A stretch of DNA of 64,000 bases, taken from the NCBI RefSeq assembly GCF_042652345.1, contig NZ_JBHSJJ010000017.1, positions 73,090 through 137,089 of the forward strand, read 5' to 3'. The DNA comes from Negadavirga shengliensis (GTDB lineage: Bacteria; Bacteroidota; Bacteroidia; Cytophagales; Cyclobacteriaceae). The translations under genes were made by a program, and so were the position numbers. Position 1 is the first letter of the stretch. Each line of letters begins with the position of its first letter. The notes under the pieces are model-generated. The model saw only the letters and a program-made list of their open reading frames with translations. It made no database searches and was not told the DNA's origin. Positions 8,670 through 16,790 of the stretch are shown in pieces.

Positions 8670-8711
8670 TTGCAGGATAGCACTTTTAAAAGCAATTGTT
8701 TATTCTTTAAT

Positions 8712-8993
8712 ATGACACAAGAACTCGTAAAAACCCTCTGGGTTACAGCTGATAAGCTCGGTAACAATATGGATGCTGTGGAGTACAAGCATGTGGTTTT
8801 AGGATTGATATTTCTCAAAATTGAAATAAAACATATTCTCAGAAAACATGGCTATCCACCAGACATGCAGGAAAAAGCTACTGAGACAGTATTAGAGCAG
8901 GCCAAGATGATGGCGAATATGATAGATAAGGAAATAAAGCTGTACCCAGACGGCAATTCAGATCGTGATTGGGGTATGGCTGCGGAGGATTAG
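8712..8993 (+). pseudogene. hsdM'-'hsdR deletion scar of a type I restriction-modification system
   Basis: The frame encodes 93 residues from the ATG at 8712. The first part (TQELVKTLWVTADKLGNN then EYKHVVLGLIFLK) is the N-terminus of HsdM, the methylase subunit of type I systems. Immediately after FLK the sequence becomes IKHILRKHGYPPDMQEKA and TVLEQAKMMA, which is the extreme C-terminus of HsdR, the restriction subunit. The rest of hsdM (including its catalytic NPPY motif), any hsdS, and nearly all of hsdR are missing. A single internal deletion of several kilobases that kept the frame explains this. The gene ends one base before the ATG of the AbiC-like gene. The small protein may still be made, but it cannot methylate or cut DNA. 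Confidence 0.75.
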
Positions 8994-8994
8994 T

Positions 8995-9810
8995 ATGAAA
9001 GACTTAAATAAGAGCTTCATTAAGAAAAGTGCAATCGTTTTAGCCTGTTGTGTTCCTTGTTTAATTCTTCTCCCATTGGCACATAATTTAGCCCATTACT
9101 TTTTTGAAGGTGAGGCAAAATACAGTTTGGTTGAATACGGAGCTTTTGTAGGAGGTGTTGCTGGGCCAATAGCAGCATTGGCAGGATTCCTGTTTGTTTA
9201 CCTGTCTTTTGAGGGACAGCAACAGCAATTCCACCAAACAAAGACAGATGAAATGTTTTTTAAGCTTTTTGATTCATATCTAAAGGCTCGAAATGACACA
9301 AAGTTCAAGAATAAAATAGCTGGTAAAGATATTTTTGGGGACTATGCTTTTAAATATATACTGGAAAGCATGAGGAAATGGGTAAAAGAAAGATGGATAA
9401 AGGATTATAAAACAGAAGAGTTGCAGCAGAAATTTAAAAATGATTCAGGTTATGATTGGATTGAAAAACCGCCTGATTTTAAGGAATCAGAAATGACAAG
9501 GTTTGATCTGGAAAAATTTCTGAAGATCAATGACAATGAAGAGTATTACGGAATCTATAATAGAAGTTTCGAATTACTGATCAACTATTGTTTTGAAAAT
9601 AAATTAGAAAGTTATTTGACTCTAATTGAGTCTTCCATGGGGAAATACGAAAGAATTTATCAATATTATAATTGCAGCTCAAGAATTGATCCCCCTATAG
9701 AGACTTTTTTAGAGAGTAATAGATTTTTGAGAAGTGTCAGCAAAAAACATCTGGAACAATATGCTTTTGGAGTTCTGTTTTGGTATAAAGAAGAGCTGGG
9801 AGAAGAATAA
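8995..9810 (+). CDS. Putative phage abortive-infection protein, AbiC-like (putAbiC), membrane-bound
   Basis: The protein has 271 residues from the ATG at 8995, one base after the preceding stop. Two membrane helices lie at about residues 11-35 and 47-71. The second sits in EYGAFVGGVAGPIAALAGF and is followed by LSFEGQQQQFHQTKTDEMFF, the 'G-x-GG-x-x-x-P-x-x-x-x-x-x-F' plus glutamine-rich linker pattern of the putative phage abortive-infection family. The C-terminal 190 residues are soluble, charged and helical. Members are found in defence islands and are believed to shut down infected cells, though the mechanism is not established. Context (type I restriction scar, MNT/HEPN remnant, ssrA site) supports a defence role. 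It is the only full-length candidate effector in the island. Confidence 0.7.
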   Translation: MKDLNKSFIKKSAIVLACCVPCLILLPLAHNLAHYFFEGEAKYSLVEYGAFVGGVAGPIAALAGFLFVYLSFEGQQQQFHQTKTDEMFFKLFDSYLKARNDTKFKNKIAGKDIFGDYAFKYILESMRKWVKERWIKDYKTEELQQKFKNDSGYDWIEKPPDFKESEMTRFDLEKFLKINDNEEYYGIYNRSFELLINYCFENKLESYLTLIESSMGKYERIYQYYNCSSRIDPPIETFLESNRFLRSVSKKHLEQYAFGVLFWYKEELGEE

Positions 9811-10007
9811 ATAAAGGAATCCAGCATTTTCATTTTAATTATCCCCCTAAGTGAAATCTTAAAAAAACTGTAACCATCAATAGGCCTATTTTAATGGCCT
9901 GAAATAATTTCCTAATAAATTCGATATAGCAATCCACATTTCCGGAGACCCTGATTTGATTCCCCCATTTGTGCAATCCGTAAAAACCCCGATTAACCAC
10001 CCCATAC

Positions 10008-10053
10008 AAAAAACTTCCCCTCCCCTGGGACTCCGGGGGAGGGGAAGTTTTTT
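10008..10053 (-). terminator. Rho-independent terminator of tmRNA
   Basis: A perfect 18-bp inverted repeat (AAAAAACTTCCCCTCCCC at 10008-10025 and its complement at 10036-10053) with a 10-base loop directly follows the tmRNA 3' end on the minus strand and finishes in a T run. Because both sides carry A/T runs it may act in both directions, also ending transcription from the AbiC-like gene. Confidence 0.85.
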
Positions 10054-10056
10054 AAG

Positions 10057-10462
10057 TGGAGCTGGCGGGAATCGAACCCGCGTCCAGATAGGGAAATCCC
10101 GTACCGTCTACATGCTTAGTCACCTGTTGGGTTTTCGACCAAACAACGCTGGGTGACACACCTGTGTTTGGCTTAGCCACTGGTCTTAGCCCTGCTTAGT
10201 AGCCTCACAGGGAGCAGCGTCATCATTTCGACACCCCAGAATCAACCCGGAAAACGCGGCGGGTTGCGGGATGTGGCCGGGGAATCCCAGGTGTGGGACT
10301 CGACCCTTTAAGCGTTATCTAAATCCCCGTAGGGTTAGATTAGGCAGCCATGGCGTAATTAGATTCGCCAATTATGGTTCGTATGAATCTTTCAAGGCCG
10401 TACATACTCCAGCCTGCATGCGAGCCCAGTATTCACACCTACTGTCAAAACCGGACAGCCCC
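10057..10462 (-). ncRNA. ssrA: Transfer-messenger RNA (tmRNA)
   Basis: The RNA starts GGGGCTGTCCGGTTTTGACA, the usual one-piece tmRNA 5' end, and finishes with a T-arm (GCGGG TTCGATT CCCGC) and acceptor CAGCTCC-A. The seven acceptor pairs include one G-U. The tag frame is at 10340-10369 and reads GESNYAMAA followed by TAA, close to tags of Cytophagales. The encoded 3' end is A-CTT, so CCA must be added after transcription. tmRNA rescues stalled ribosomes together with SmpB. A CAAAAATA complement at 10480-10487 (TATTTTTG on the minus strand) fits the Bacteroidota -7 box, but lies about 18 bases before the mature 5' end. The 3' end was probably supplied by the inserted island. Confidence 0.95.
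10061..10080. repeat. Proximal attachment-site repeat inside ssrA
   Basis: These 20 bases, covering the end of the T-arm and the acceptor of tmRNA, are identical to 7834-7853. With one further mismatch the similarity extends about five bases outward. The repeat marks the insertion point of the 7.83-10.08 kb island. Confidence 0.8.
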
Positions 10463-10756
10463 ATTAGCATAATAAAAGACAAAAATAGATCAAATTTGGT
10501 TCCCCTTCCCCAATAAATCACAAAATAAAAAAAATCCAAAACCGGACCTCAAGGGCAAATAGGGTTAAACACCGGACGGATAATTGAATCCGGTGCGGTG
10601 AGGTGCCCGATGAAGGTTAAAATTCACGAGGAAGAACTTTGATTTTTTATTATATTGCTCAAGGTTTTTAGTTCAGCGATTGGGCAGGGACCCCGGTTCC
10701 GGGTTGCCTTTTCAGCGTGGCTACACCGTCTTTAACCCCATTTCACCTATTGGACT

Positions 10757-12424
10757 ATGAAAAAAGCTTACTCCATTTTATTGCTGATTCTTGTTTTTGG
10801 CTTCGGCAATTCCTGCCTTTTTGCCCAAAAACTCCCTTCCGGACCCCAGGTGCTGACTTTTCACTCGGAGGCGGACGACACCGAGCAGCCGTATGCCCTG
10901 TACCTGCCCCCGGATTTTGATGAAAACAGGTCCTATCCCTTCGTCATGATGCTTCACGGTGCCGGATCCAACCACCGCCTTGCGCTCAAAAGGGTGTTTG
11001 GCAAATCCAACAAACCCGGGGAAACGGATGTGGAAGCCAGCCGCTACTTTCAGCCTTGGGACGATGTGGAATATATTGTGGCGGCCCCCTATGCCAGGGG
11101 CACCGCGGGATACCGGGGGATACCCGAAATGGATGTATATGCCGTGCTGGATGATGTAAAGAGCAGGTTCAAAATAGACGAAAACCGCACCTACCTTACA
11201 GGCCTTTCCATGGGAGGGGGCGGTACGCTTTGGATCGGATTGACCCGCCCTGATCTATGGGCTGCCATAGCTCCTGTATGTCCTGCACCCCCTCAGGGCG
11301 CCAGAGAAATGATAGGCAATGCCCTGAATTTGCCGGTTCGCTTTTTCCACGGAGATGCGGACCCGGCGGTGCCTGTGCAGGGAAGCCGGGACTGGGTGGC
11401 AGAAATGCAGGCTTTGGGCATCAACGTGGAAATGGAAGAATACGAAGGGGTGAAGCATGACAGCTGGGTCAATGCCTATGAGGGAGGCCGGATATTCGAA
11501 TGGTTTGACCAGTGGACCAGAAATCCTTATCCAGAGAAGGTTTATTTATCTACCAGGCAGTTGAAATACGGAAAAGCCTATTGGGTGGAAGCGAAACAGA
11601 TTGTACCGGGAAGGCTTGCCACCGTGGAAGCCGAAGTGGCTGGAGAAAATAAAATAAAAGTGACCACGGAGAATTTGCTGGCATTTTCCCTGGATGCCGG
11701 AAACCATCCCCATATAGGCGGTGGTGAGGTGGAGGTGGATATAGACGGCCAAACCGTTCAAGCTGGTGGAAAGGGAAAATGGTCTTTTATAAAATCCGGT
11801 AACCAATGGCAAAAAGGGGAACCCGCTGTTGGAGGGCTGGCCAAAATAAAGGGACAGGAAGGGCCCATTTTTGAGGCGTTTTCAGGAAGGCATGTGTATG
11901 TATACGGTACGGAAGACGATCCGGGTGAAGAAGAAGTGGCCAAAAGAAGAGCGGTCGCCCTGGAAGCGGCCAACTGGTCAGTGTATAGAGGCGAATTCTT
12001 AGGGAGAATAATGTTTTTCCCCCGCGTAATTTCGGACAAAGAAGTAAGACCAAGTGATTTGGAAACAGCGAACCTGATACTGTTCGGAACGAAAGAGACC
12101 AACAAATGGATCAGAGAATGGGCTGATCAACTTCCCTTACATTTGTCTTCCGGCTCCGATGGCCTTGGTCTTTTTTATATTTATCCCATAAATAACCGGT
12201 ATGTGGTGGTTTCTTCCGGTCTGCCCTGGTGGGGCGGTAGACAAAGCCAGGGGTTTTCGTTTGTCTCCCAGGCCCACGGGGTTTTGCCCAATTTCAAAGA
12301 CTTTGTTTTGTTCAATGGCTCCACGGACACGGTGATGGCTGATGGCCATTTTGACTTGGATTGGAATTTGATCCCCGGAGATAGGGACAAGCTTGAAAAG
12401 AGTGGGAGGGTGACATTGAAATAA
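10757..12424 (+). CDS. Secreted alpha/beta-hydrolase, PHB-depolymerase/esterase-like
   Basis: The 555-aa protein has a signal peptide ending at about residue 23 (LFAQK). The hydrolase domain (about 28-265) has an oxyanion region in MMLHGAGSN and a full triad: Ser151 in GLSMGG, Asp202 in HGDADPAVPV and His234 in VKHDSW. This arrangement is that of prolyl-oligopeptidase-like and CE1-like esterases, including feruloyl and acetyl-xylan esterases. The remaining 290 residues form an accessory region often found with such esterases in Bacteroidota and Planctomycetes, whose function is unknown. An esterase that removes acyl groups from plant polymers would suit the xylan enzymes in this window, but that is inference. 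It is followed after 49 bases by the SLC13 transporter. Confidence 0.8.
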   Translation: MKKAYSILLLILVFGFGNSCLFAQKLPSGPQVLTFHSEADDTEQPYALYLPPDFDENRSYPFVMMLHGAGSNHRLALKRVFGKSNKPGETDVEASRYFQPWDDVEYIVAAPYARGTAGYRGIPEMDVYAVLDDVKSRFKIDENRTYLTGLSMGGGGTLWIGLTRPDLWAAIAPVCPAPPQGAREMIGNALNLPVRFFHGDADPAVPVQGSRDWVAEMQALGINVEMEEYEGVKHDSWVNAYEGGRIFEWFDQWTRNPYPEKVYLSTRQLKYGKAYWVEAKQIVPGRLATVEAEVAGENKIKVTTENLLAFSLDAGNHPHIGGGEVEVDIDGQTVQAGGKGKWSFIKSGNQWQKGEPAVGGLAKIKGQEGPIFEAFSGRHVYVYGTEDDPGEEEVAKRRAVALEAANWSVYRGEFLGRIMFFPRVISDKEVRPSDLETANLILFGTKETNKWIREWADQLPLHLSSGSDGLGLFYIYPINNRYVVVSSGLPWWGGRQSQGFSFVSQAHGVLPNFKDFVLFNGSTDTVMADGHFDLDWNLIPGDRDKLEKSGRVTLK

Positions 12425-12473
12425 TAGCGTTTTACAGGAAAACAATAAGCTTTAGGAGCAAAAGCACGTTGCC

Positions 12474-13892
12474 ATGTTTGACAGTGATTCCCGCTATGCG
12501 GCTCTAAAATGGTACCGGAAGTTGAAATTGGGGTGGATATTCAATACCTCCACTTTTTTTGGAAACCTTCTGATCGCCATGATCATCACCTATTTCTTCA
12601 GAAAGCTGGGGTATGGCATTGCTGTGGACTTTGTGTTTTTAGTGGGCATACTGTCTATAGGTTTGTGGATCACGGAGGCCATTCCCCCATTTGCAGTGGG
12701 TATATTTATCATCGCCATACTGTTGGTAGGCTTTAGCACGGATTTTTTGTTTGAAAAAACCGCTCCGCCGGAGCTTTTCGTAGGCACCTGGACCAGCAAT
12801 GTGATATGGCTGTTGCTGGGTGGGTTTTTCCTGGCAAAGGGCATGAGCATGGTGGAATTGGACCGGCAGCTTTTCAGGTTTACGGTGAAAAGGTTCGGCC
12901 AAAAACCTGAAAGACTGCTGCTGGGCTTGATGATGACCACCGCCTTGGCCAGTATGGTCATGTCCAACACAGCCACCACGGCGATGATGGTTTCATCCAT
13001 CGTGCCCTTGGTACACCTTCTGGGGAAAGAATCGGGATATTCCAAAGCCCTGATGACAGCCATCCCTGCCTCTGCTTCGGTGGGCGGCATCGGCACGATC
13101 ATCGGCAGTACGCCGAATGCCATTGCCGTAGGGGCTTTGCAGGAAAAAGGGATCAGCCTCACCTTTGTGGATTGGATGCTGGTGGGGTTTCCCTCAGGCC
13201 TGTTTTTGGTTTGGGTGTTTTGGAAATTTTTGTGCAAAATATATGATTTTTCTGACGTGCAACTTGACTTGGAGAAATTGCCCAAAAGGAAGGGTGAAGT
13301 TGACCCTTTAAAGAAAAGGGCCGTTATTTTTACCTTGGTATTGACCATCATGATGTGGCTTACAGAGCCTTTGCACGGTATCCCGGTGGCGGCTACTTCA
13401 GCCATTCCCATTGTTTTGCTCACCATGACCCAGGTCATCCATTCCGAACAGGTAAGGACTTTGCCCTGGGATACCCTGATGCTGGTGGCGGGGGGCCTGG
13501 CTTTGGGGATAGCCCTGGTGGATGTGGGCTTGGCTGACATCGTGATGGGTAAAATCAATGAACTGCCGATTCACATTGTTTTTGTGGCCCTGCTGTTTTG
13601 TGGCATTGGGGTGCTGCTTTCCAACGTGATGAGCAATACAGCCGCGGCTTCCATTTTGGTGCCTCTCGGTGTCGCACTTCCCGGCTTCTATGGAATCGCC
13701 GTGCCTGTGATGGTGGCAATCAGTTGTTCCTGCTCTTTGTTGCTTCCCGTTTCGACTCCCTCTAATGCCATTTCCTATGCAACAGGTCTGATAGAGCAGA
13801 AAGATTTTAGAACCGGGGGGCTGTTTTTTATCGTGATGGGGCCATTGGTGGCTTTTATCGGTGTGATGGCTTGGGTGTGGATGTATTCATGA
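12474..13892 (+). CDS. SLC13/DASS family sodium-coupled anion transporter
   Basis: The 472-aa protein has about eleven membrane segments. Both halves carry the family's SNT signature: SNTATTAMM in the first half and MSNTAAASIL in the second, each preceding a re-entrant region; the segments GTIIGSTPNAIAV and VSTPSNAISYATG are the matching substrate and sodium sites. DASS transporters bring in dicarboxylates, citrate or sulfate with sodium ions. The substrate is not readable here, and no catabolic genes for such acids are adjacent. It is co-directional with the esterase gene and converges on the beta-propeller gene, separated by 27 bases. Confidence 0.88.
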   Translation: MFDSDSRYAALKWYRKLKLGWIFNTSTFFGNLLIAMIITYFFRKLGYGIAVDFVFLVGILSIGLWITEAIPPFAVGIFIIAILLVGFSTDFLFEKTAPPELFVGTWTSNVIWLLLGGFFLAKGMSMVELDRQLFRFTVKRFGQKPERLLLGLMMTTALASMVMSNTATTAMMVSSIVPLVHLLGKESGYSKALMTAIPASASVGGIGTIIGSTPNAIAVGALQEKGISLTFVDWMLVGFPSGLFLVWVFWKFLCKIYDFSDVQLDLEKLPKRKGEVDPLKKRAVIFTLVLTIMMWLTEPLHGIPVAATSAIPIVLLTMTQVIHSEQVRTLPWDTLMLVAGGLALGIALVDVGLADIVMGKINELPIHIVFVALLFCGIGVLLSNVMSNTAAASILVPLGVALPGFYGIAVPVMVAISCSCSLLLPVSTPSNAISYATGLIEQKDFRTGGLFFIVMGPLVAFIGVMAWVWMYS

Positions 13893-13919
13893 GAATTTTC
13901 AATACCTGATCGCTCGGCA

Positions 13920-15032
13920 TCATTTCCATTTCACCCAATGTATAGTCGGGTTGGGTTCTTCATTTGCAGATGCGCTGCCTACATTGACAAAATAGGATTT
14001 TCCATTGGATTTTGATATTGGCATTTGGTTATCCTGAAAAGAAGCATGTTTGAATCCCTCTCTCAGGGTGGAACCCTCTTCGGTATCCTTGTTGTATAAG
14101 AACAAATAGGTGTTTTTTTTATAGGTATAATGGATCATGAAAAAGGTTGGTGTAACCTGAATGTCACGAATGCCAAAATCCACCCAGTCGCTTGTGTCAT
14201 CCGTTTGCTCCTGAAACGGGAATTTGGCAACTGGTTTAAGGTCGTGGTCTTCGGTGATCTGGTAAAGGGTATCTCGTCTGAAGACTTCGGGGAGCAATGT
14301 GGGGATAAAAAAATAGACTACTGTGTCCTGTTGGAATATGAAATTTGGATTTCTATAAACTAATTGAAGGCCGTTTTTAAGGTGTATGGTATGCTTTTTT
14401 CTTGCTAGGGGTTCGTGGTCCTCTCCAATTAACGTTATAAAATGATCGGCGATGAAGCCATCATCCGTCCGATCTACGAAATTGCCTTCCAGGATCCAAC
14501 TTTTGCTACCGGTCCTAAAAATGCTCGCTGGCATTGATTCAAAACCGGTGATCTCTTCCAGATAATCTCCTTCTTCTGAATATACCAATACCTTTTTGCG
14601 AAACGGGTCACAAAAGTAAAGTTGCTGAAGGGCGGCATCATGGGCCATAGAAGTGATGGTCCCAAATTCCCCAGGCCCCTCCCCGGTGATTCCAATATGC
14701 CTAATGAAATTTCCCTTGCGGTCAAATTGCAATACGGGGTGGTGTTGGTTTAAATCCAGGATATATAAATATTGGTCAGTTAGGATAGCATCTGCTACAT
14801 GCCGGATCATACTGTTTGCTGTCATTTCGGGCTGTATACTGACCACCTCCTCAGCGATCTCCTCAAAAGATAATTGGCTGACATCATGGTGGTTTATGAA
14901 GAATATCGGAACCCCGTTGTTTTCCACATGGCTAGGTGCTTTCTGCTCGCATCCTATACCAAAAAAAACTGAGTAAATCACTAGAAAAACAGAGGGCTTC
15001 AATGGTAAATACATAAGATAAGGTTTTGACAC
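13920..15032 (-). CDS. Six-bladed beta-propeller lipoprotein
   Basis: The 370-aa protein has a lipoprotein-like leader with Cys at about residue 28 (FFGIGCEQK). The body shows repeated beta-propeller elements such as LDLNQHHPVLQFDRKGNFIRHIG, YFCDPFRKKVLVYSEEG and GPGEFG, typical of the NHL-like 6-bladed propeller proteins that are numerous in Bacteroidota. The segment GITGEGPGEFGTITSMA is the most characteristic. These proteins lie in the envelope and their ligands are unknown. The gene diverges from the SPFH operon with a 164-base shared region that contains TAATATCAT repeats. Confidence 0.75.
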   Translation of the reverse strand: MSKPYLMYLPLKPSVFLVIYSVFFGIGCEQKAPSHVENNGVPIFFINHHDVSQLSFEEIAEEVVSIQPEMTANSMIRHVADAILTDQYLYILDLNQHHPVLQFDRKGNFIRHIGITGEGPGEFGTITSMAHDAALQQLYFCDPFRKKVLVYSEEGDYLEEITGFESMPASIFRTGSKSWILEGNFVDRTDDGFIADHFITLIGEDHEPLARKKHTIHLKNGLQLVYRNPNFIFQQDTVVYFFIPTLLPEVFRRDTLYQITEDHDLKPVAKFPFQEQTDDTSDWVDFGIRDIQVTPTFFMIHYTYKKNTYLFLYNKDTEEGSTLREGFKHASFQDNQMPISKSNGKSYFVNVGSASANEEPNPTIHWVKWK

Positions 15033-15107
15033 TAATTTACTAATTTTTTAGAAATTCAAAGCCTGTTTTGATATTGCCGGGGTTTTCGGGTTTTTATCCC
15101 GCAAGTA

Positions 15108-15190
15108 TAATATCATGTAAAATAATTTGCTGAAAACCCAACCCTGCATAACAGTGTTCGTATATTGATATAATATCATTTTAATATCAT
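15108..15190. promoter_or_regulatory. TAATATCAT repeats in the divergent region before the SPFH operon
   Basis: The 9-base element TAATATCAT occurs at 15108-15116, 15171-15179 and 15182-15190. The last two begin 11 bases apart, about one helix turn, and end seven bases before the start codon of the SPFH gene. Such phased repeats can be a regulator binding site, though the local AT-richness makes a chance origin possible. Confidence 0.4.
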
Positions 15191-15196
15191 TTCAAT

Positions 15197-16045
15197 ATGG
15201 AAAAAATAATCAAACCCATTTCCGGCTACATCATGGCCTTGGTGTCAGCTGCTTTGTTGGCAGCGTCCATCATTTCATTTGTCAATGAAATGATCCCGTT
15301 AGGAGCTGTGCTTATCTTTGGTTTTATACTGACCATACCCGGGTATTTCACGCTCCAGCCCAACAAAGCCATGGTTTTGCTGCTTTTTGGGGCTTACAAG
15401 GGCTCCGTCAAAGCGAATGGATTCTTTTGGGTCAATCCGTTTATGCACAAGCAGAAGATTTCCCTTCGGGTACGGAACTTTGAAAACAAGCCGCTTAAAG
15501 TAAATGATAAGATAGGCAACCCGGTGATGGTAGGGACCATCGTGGTTTGGCAGGTTGAAGATACCTTTAAGGCATTCTTTGACGTCAATGATTATGAGAA
15601 TTTTGTCCACTTGCAGGCGGATGCCGCGGTGAGGAAGATGGCGGGAACTTATCCCTATGACAATTTCGAAGCGGAAGACGCTGAAGTGACACTGCGCTCC
15701 GGGGTTGAGGATGTCAACAAATCCTTGGAAGATGAAATCAGTGACAGGTTACAGCATGCGGGCATCAAAGTGATTGAAGCCAGGATTTCCCATCTTGCCT
15801 ATGCTTCGGAGATTGCCTCAGCCATGTTGCAGCGTCAGCAGGCCACGGCCATCGTGGCGGCAAGGAGGAAAATTGTGGACGGAGCCGTGGGCATGGTGGA
15901 GATGGCCTTAGAGGACCTGAAGCTGAAAGGTATCCTGGACTTTGAGGAAGACAAAAAAGCAGCCATGGTCACCAACCTGATGGTGGTGCTTTGTTCCGAT
16001 AAAAATGCCAGTCCCGTAGTGAACGTGGGCACGTTAAACCAGTAA
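15197..16045 (+). CDS. SPFH-domain (prohibitin/stomatin-like) membrane protein
   Basis: The 282-aa protein has two N-terminal membrane helices (about 9-31 and 37-56), then QPNKAMVLLLFGAYKGSVKANGFFWVNPF, the entry to the SPFH/band-7 domain, which runs to about residue 215. The C-terminal part (AMLQRQQATAIVAARRKIV) is the helical segment through which these proteins oligomerise. Bacterial SPFH proteins form membrane scaffolds that organise lipids and protect membrane proteins from proteases. The next gene begins three bases after this stop, followed by a small ribbon-helix-helix gene; the three look like one operon. Confidence 0.88.
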   Translation: MEKIIKPISGYIMALVSAALLAASIISFVNEMIPLGAVLIFGFILTIPGYFTLQPNKAMVLLLFGAYKGSVKANGFFWVNPFMHKQKISLRVRNFENKPLKVNDKIGNPVMVGTIVVWQVEDTFKAFFDVNDYENFVHLQADAAVRKMAGTYPYDNFEAEDAEVTLRSGVEDVNKSLEDEISDRLQHAGIKVIEARISHLAYASEIASAMLQRQQATAIVAARRKIVDGAVGMVEMALEDLKLKGILDFEEDKKAAMVTNLMVVLCSDKNASPVVNVGTLNQ

Positions 16046-16048
16046 ACC

Positions 16049-16528
16049 ATGGTTTTTAAAGAAGAACAAAGCTTTGTGGGTACCTGGATCATGTACCTGA
16101 TGTTGATGATAGAACTCCCTGTGATGGTGCTTCTTGCGGTGCTTTGGCTGAAAGGTGAGCTGGGGGACCACGGCTATATTCCGCTGGTCATTGTTCTTGC
16201 TGTGATGGGTTTGGTATTCTGGCTGCTTATGAGCATGAAGCTGGAAACCCGCATTGACCGGTACGGGTTCCAATTTCGAAGCCCCCCTTTTGTGAATAAA
16301 TGGAGAAAATACCCCTGGGATGAAATCAAACAAGTGGAGGTCAAAAGCTCGGGAGCGATGTGGAAGTTCGGCGGTCTGGGCATCAGGTATAATTTGAAAG
16401 AATGGGGGTATATCTTTAATAATGCGCATGCAGTCCGTATTTATTTGAAAAATAAATCCATTGTATTCAGCACCCGAAAACCCAAGGAAATATTGGCTGC
16501 ATGGGAAGAGTGGAGAGAAGACCGTTAA
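16049..16528 (+). CDS. Two-helix membrane protein with a PH-like cytoplasmic domain
   Basis: The 159-aa protein has two membrane helices (about 9-32 and 41-62) followed by a beta-rich domain with FRSPPFVNKWRKYPWDEI, VRIYLKNKSIVFSTRKP and a final amphipathic helix EILAAWEEW. That order (strands, basic loop, terminal helix) resembles bacterial PH-like domains. It is located between the SPFH and the ribbon-helix-helix gene with gaps of three and five bases. The function is unknown; a partner of the SPFH scaffold is a reasonable inference. Confidence 0.7.
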   Translation: MVFKEEQSFVGTWIMYLMLMIELPVMVLLAVLWLKGELGDHGYIPLVIVLAVMGLVFWLLMSMKLETRIDRYGFQFRSPPFVNKWRKYPWDEIKQVEVKSSGAMWKFGGLGIRYNLKEWGYIFNNAHAVRIYLKNKSIVFSTRKPKEILAAWEEWREDR

Positions 16529-16533
16529 CTGTT

Positions 16534-16707
16534 ATGCCTCAGAAAAAACCTTTTGCGTTGAGAATAGATGAAAATATGATGAAAGCTGTGGAAAAATGGG
16601 CCGCAGACGAATTCAGGAGTACCAATGGCCAATTGGAATGGCTGATCCATGATGCCCTGAAGCGGGCAGGAAGATTGCCCGGAAAAAATGAAAAAGGAAA
16701 GGAATAA
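16534..16707 (+). CDS. Arc-like ribbon-helix-helix protein
   Basis: The 57-aa protein starts at the ATG at 16534 (MPQKKPFALRIDENMMKA), five bases after the preceding stop; an ATG at 16501 would overlap the upstream gene and add residues outside the domain. The KPFALRID strand followed by two helices (MMKAVEKWAADEF and GQLEWLIHDALKRAG) is the ribbon-helix-helix fold of Arc/MetJ-type regulators. Such proteins bind DNA as dimers, but in SPFH operons of Bacteroidota the small protein's target is not known. It could act on the TAATATCAT repeats upstream of the operon; that is speculative. Confidence 0.75.
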   Translation: MPQKKPFALRIDENMMKAVEKWAADEFRSTNGQLEWLIHDALKRAGRLPGKNEKGKE

Positions 16708-16790
16708 ACCCTGTCCTTTCTTTCCGCTACTGAATCAATGGCATTTCTTATTATCTTCACGGCGGAAATAAAAAACTTGTCATTGACACT

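Larger units (their letters stand above)
7827..10080. mobile_element. Degenerate genomic island in ssrA carrying defence gene remnants
   Basis: The 2.2-kb segment lies between the tmRNA 3' end (direct repeat 10061-10080) and a displaced copy of that end (7834-7853), the classical arrangement left by tyrosine-recombinase elements that use ssrA. The interior is visibly more AT-rich than its flanks. It carries an MNT nucleotidyltransferase, a truncated HEPN gene, operator-like repeats, an hsdM'-'hsdR scar and an AbiC-like gene. No integrase gene or fragment is visible, so the element is probably a deletion remnant that can no longer move by itself. Confidence 0.75.

Noticed and set aside
9956..10156. 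Open frame of 66 codons containing SGAGGNRTRVQIGKSRT
   Set aside because: This is the translation of the tmRNA 3' end antisense, a common false annotation.
10271..10516. Open frame of 81 codons across the tmRNA region
   Set aside because: It runs antisense through the tmRNA gene and has no protein family features.
12590..13558. 322-codon open frame antisense to the SLC13 transporter gene
   Set aside because: It is a shadow of the transporter gene; the plus-strand protein has the clear SNT motifs, while the antisense product has none.
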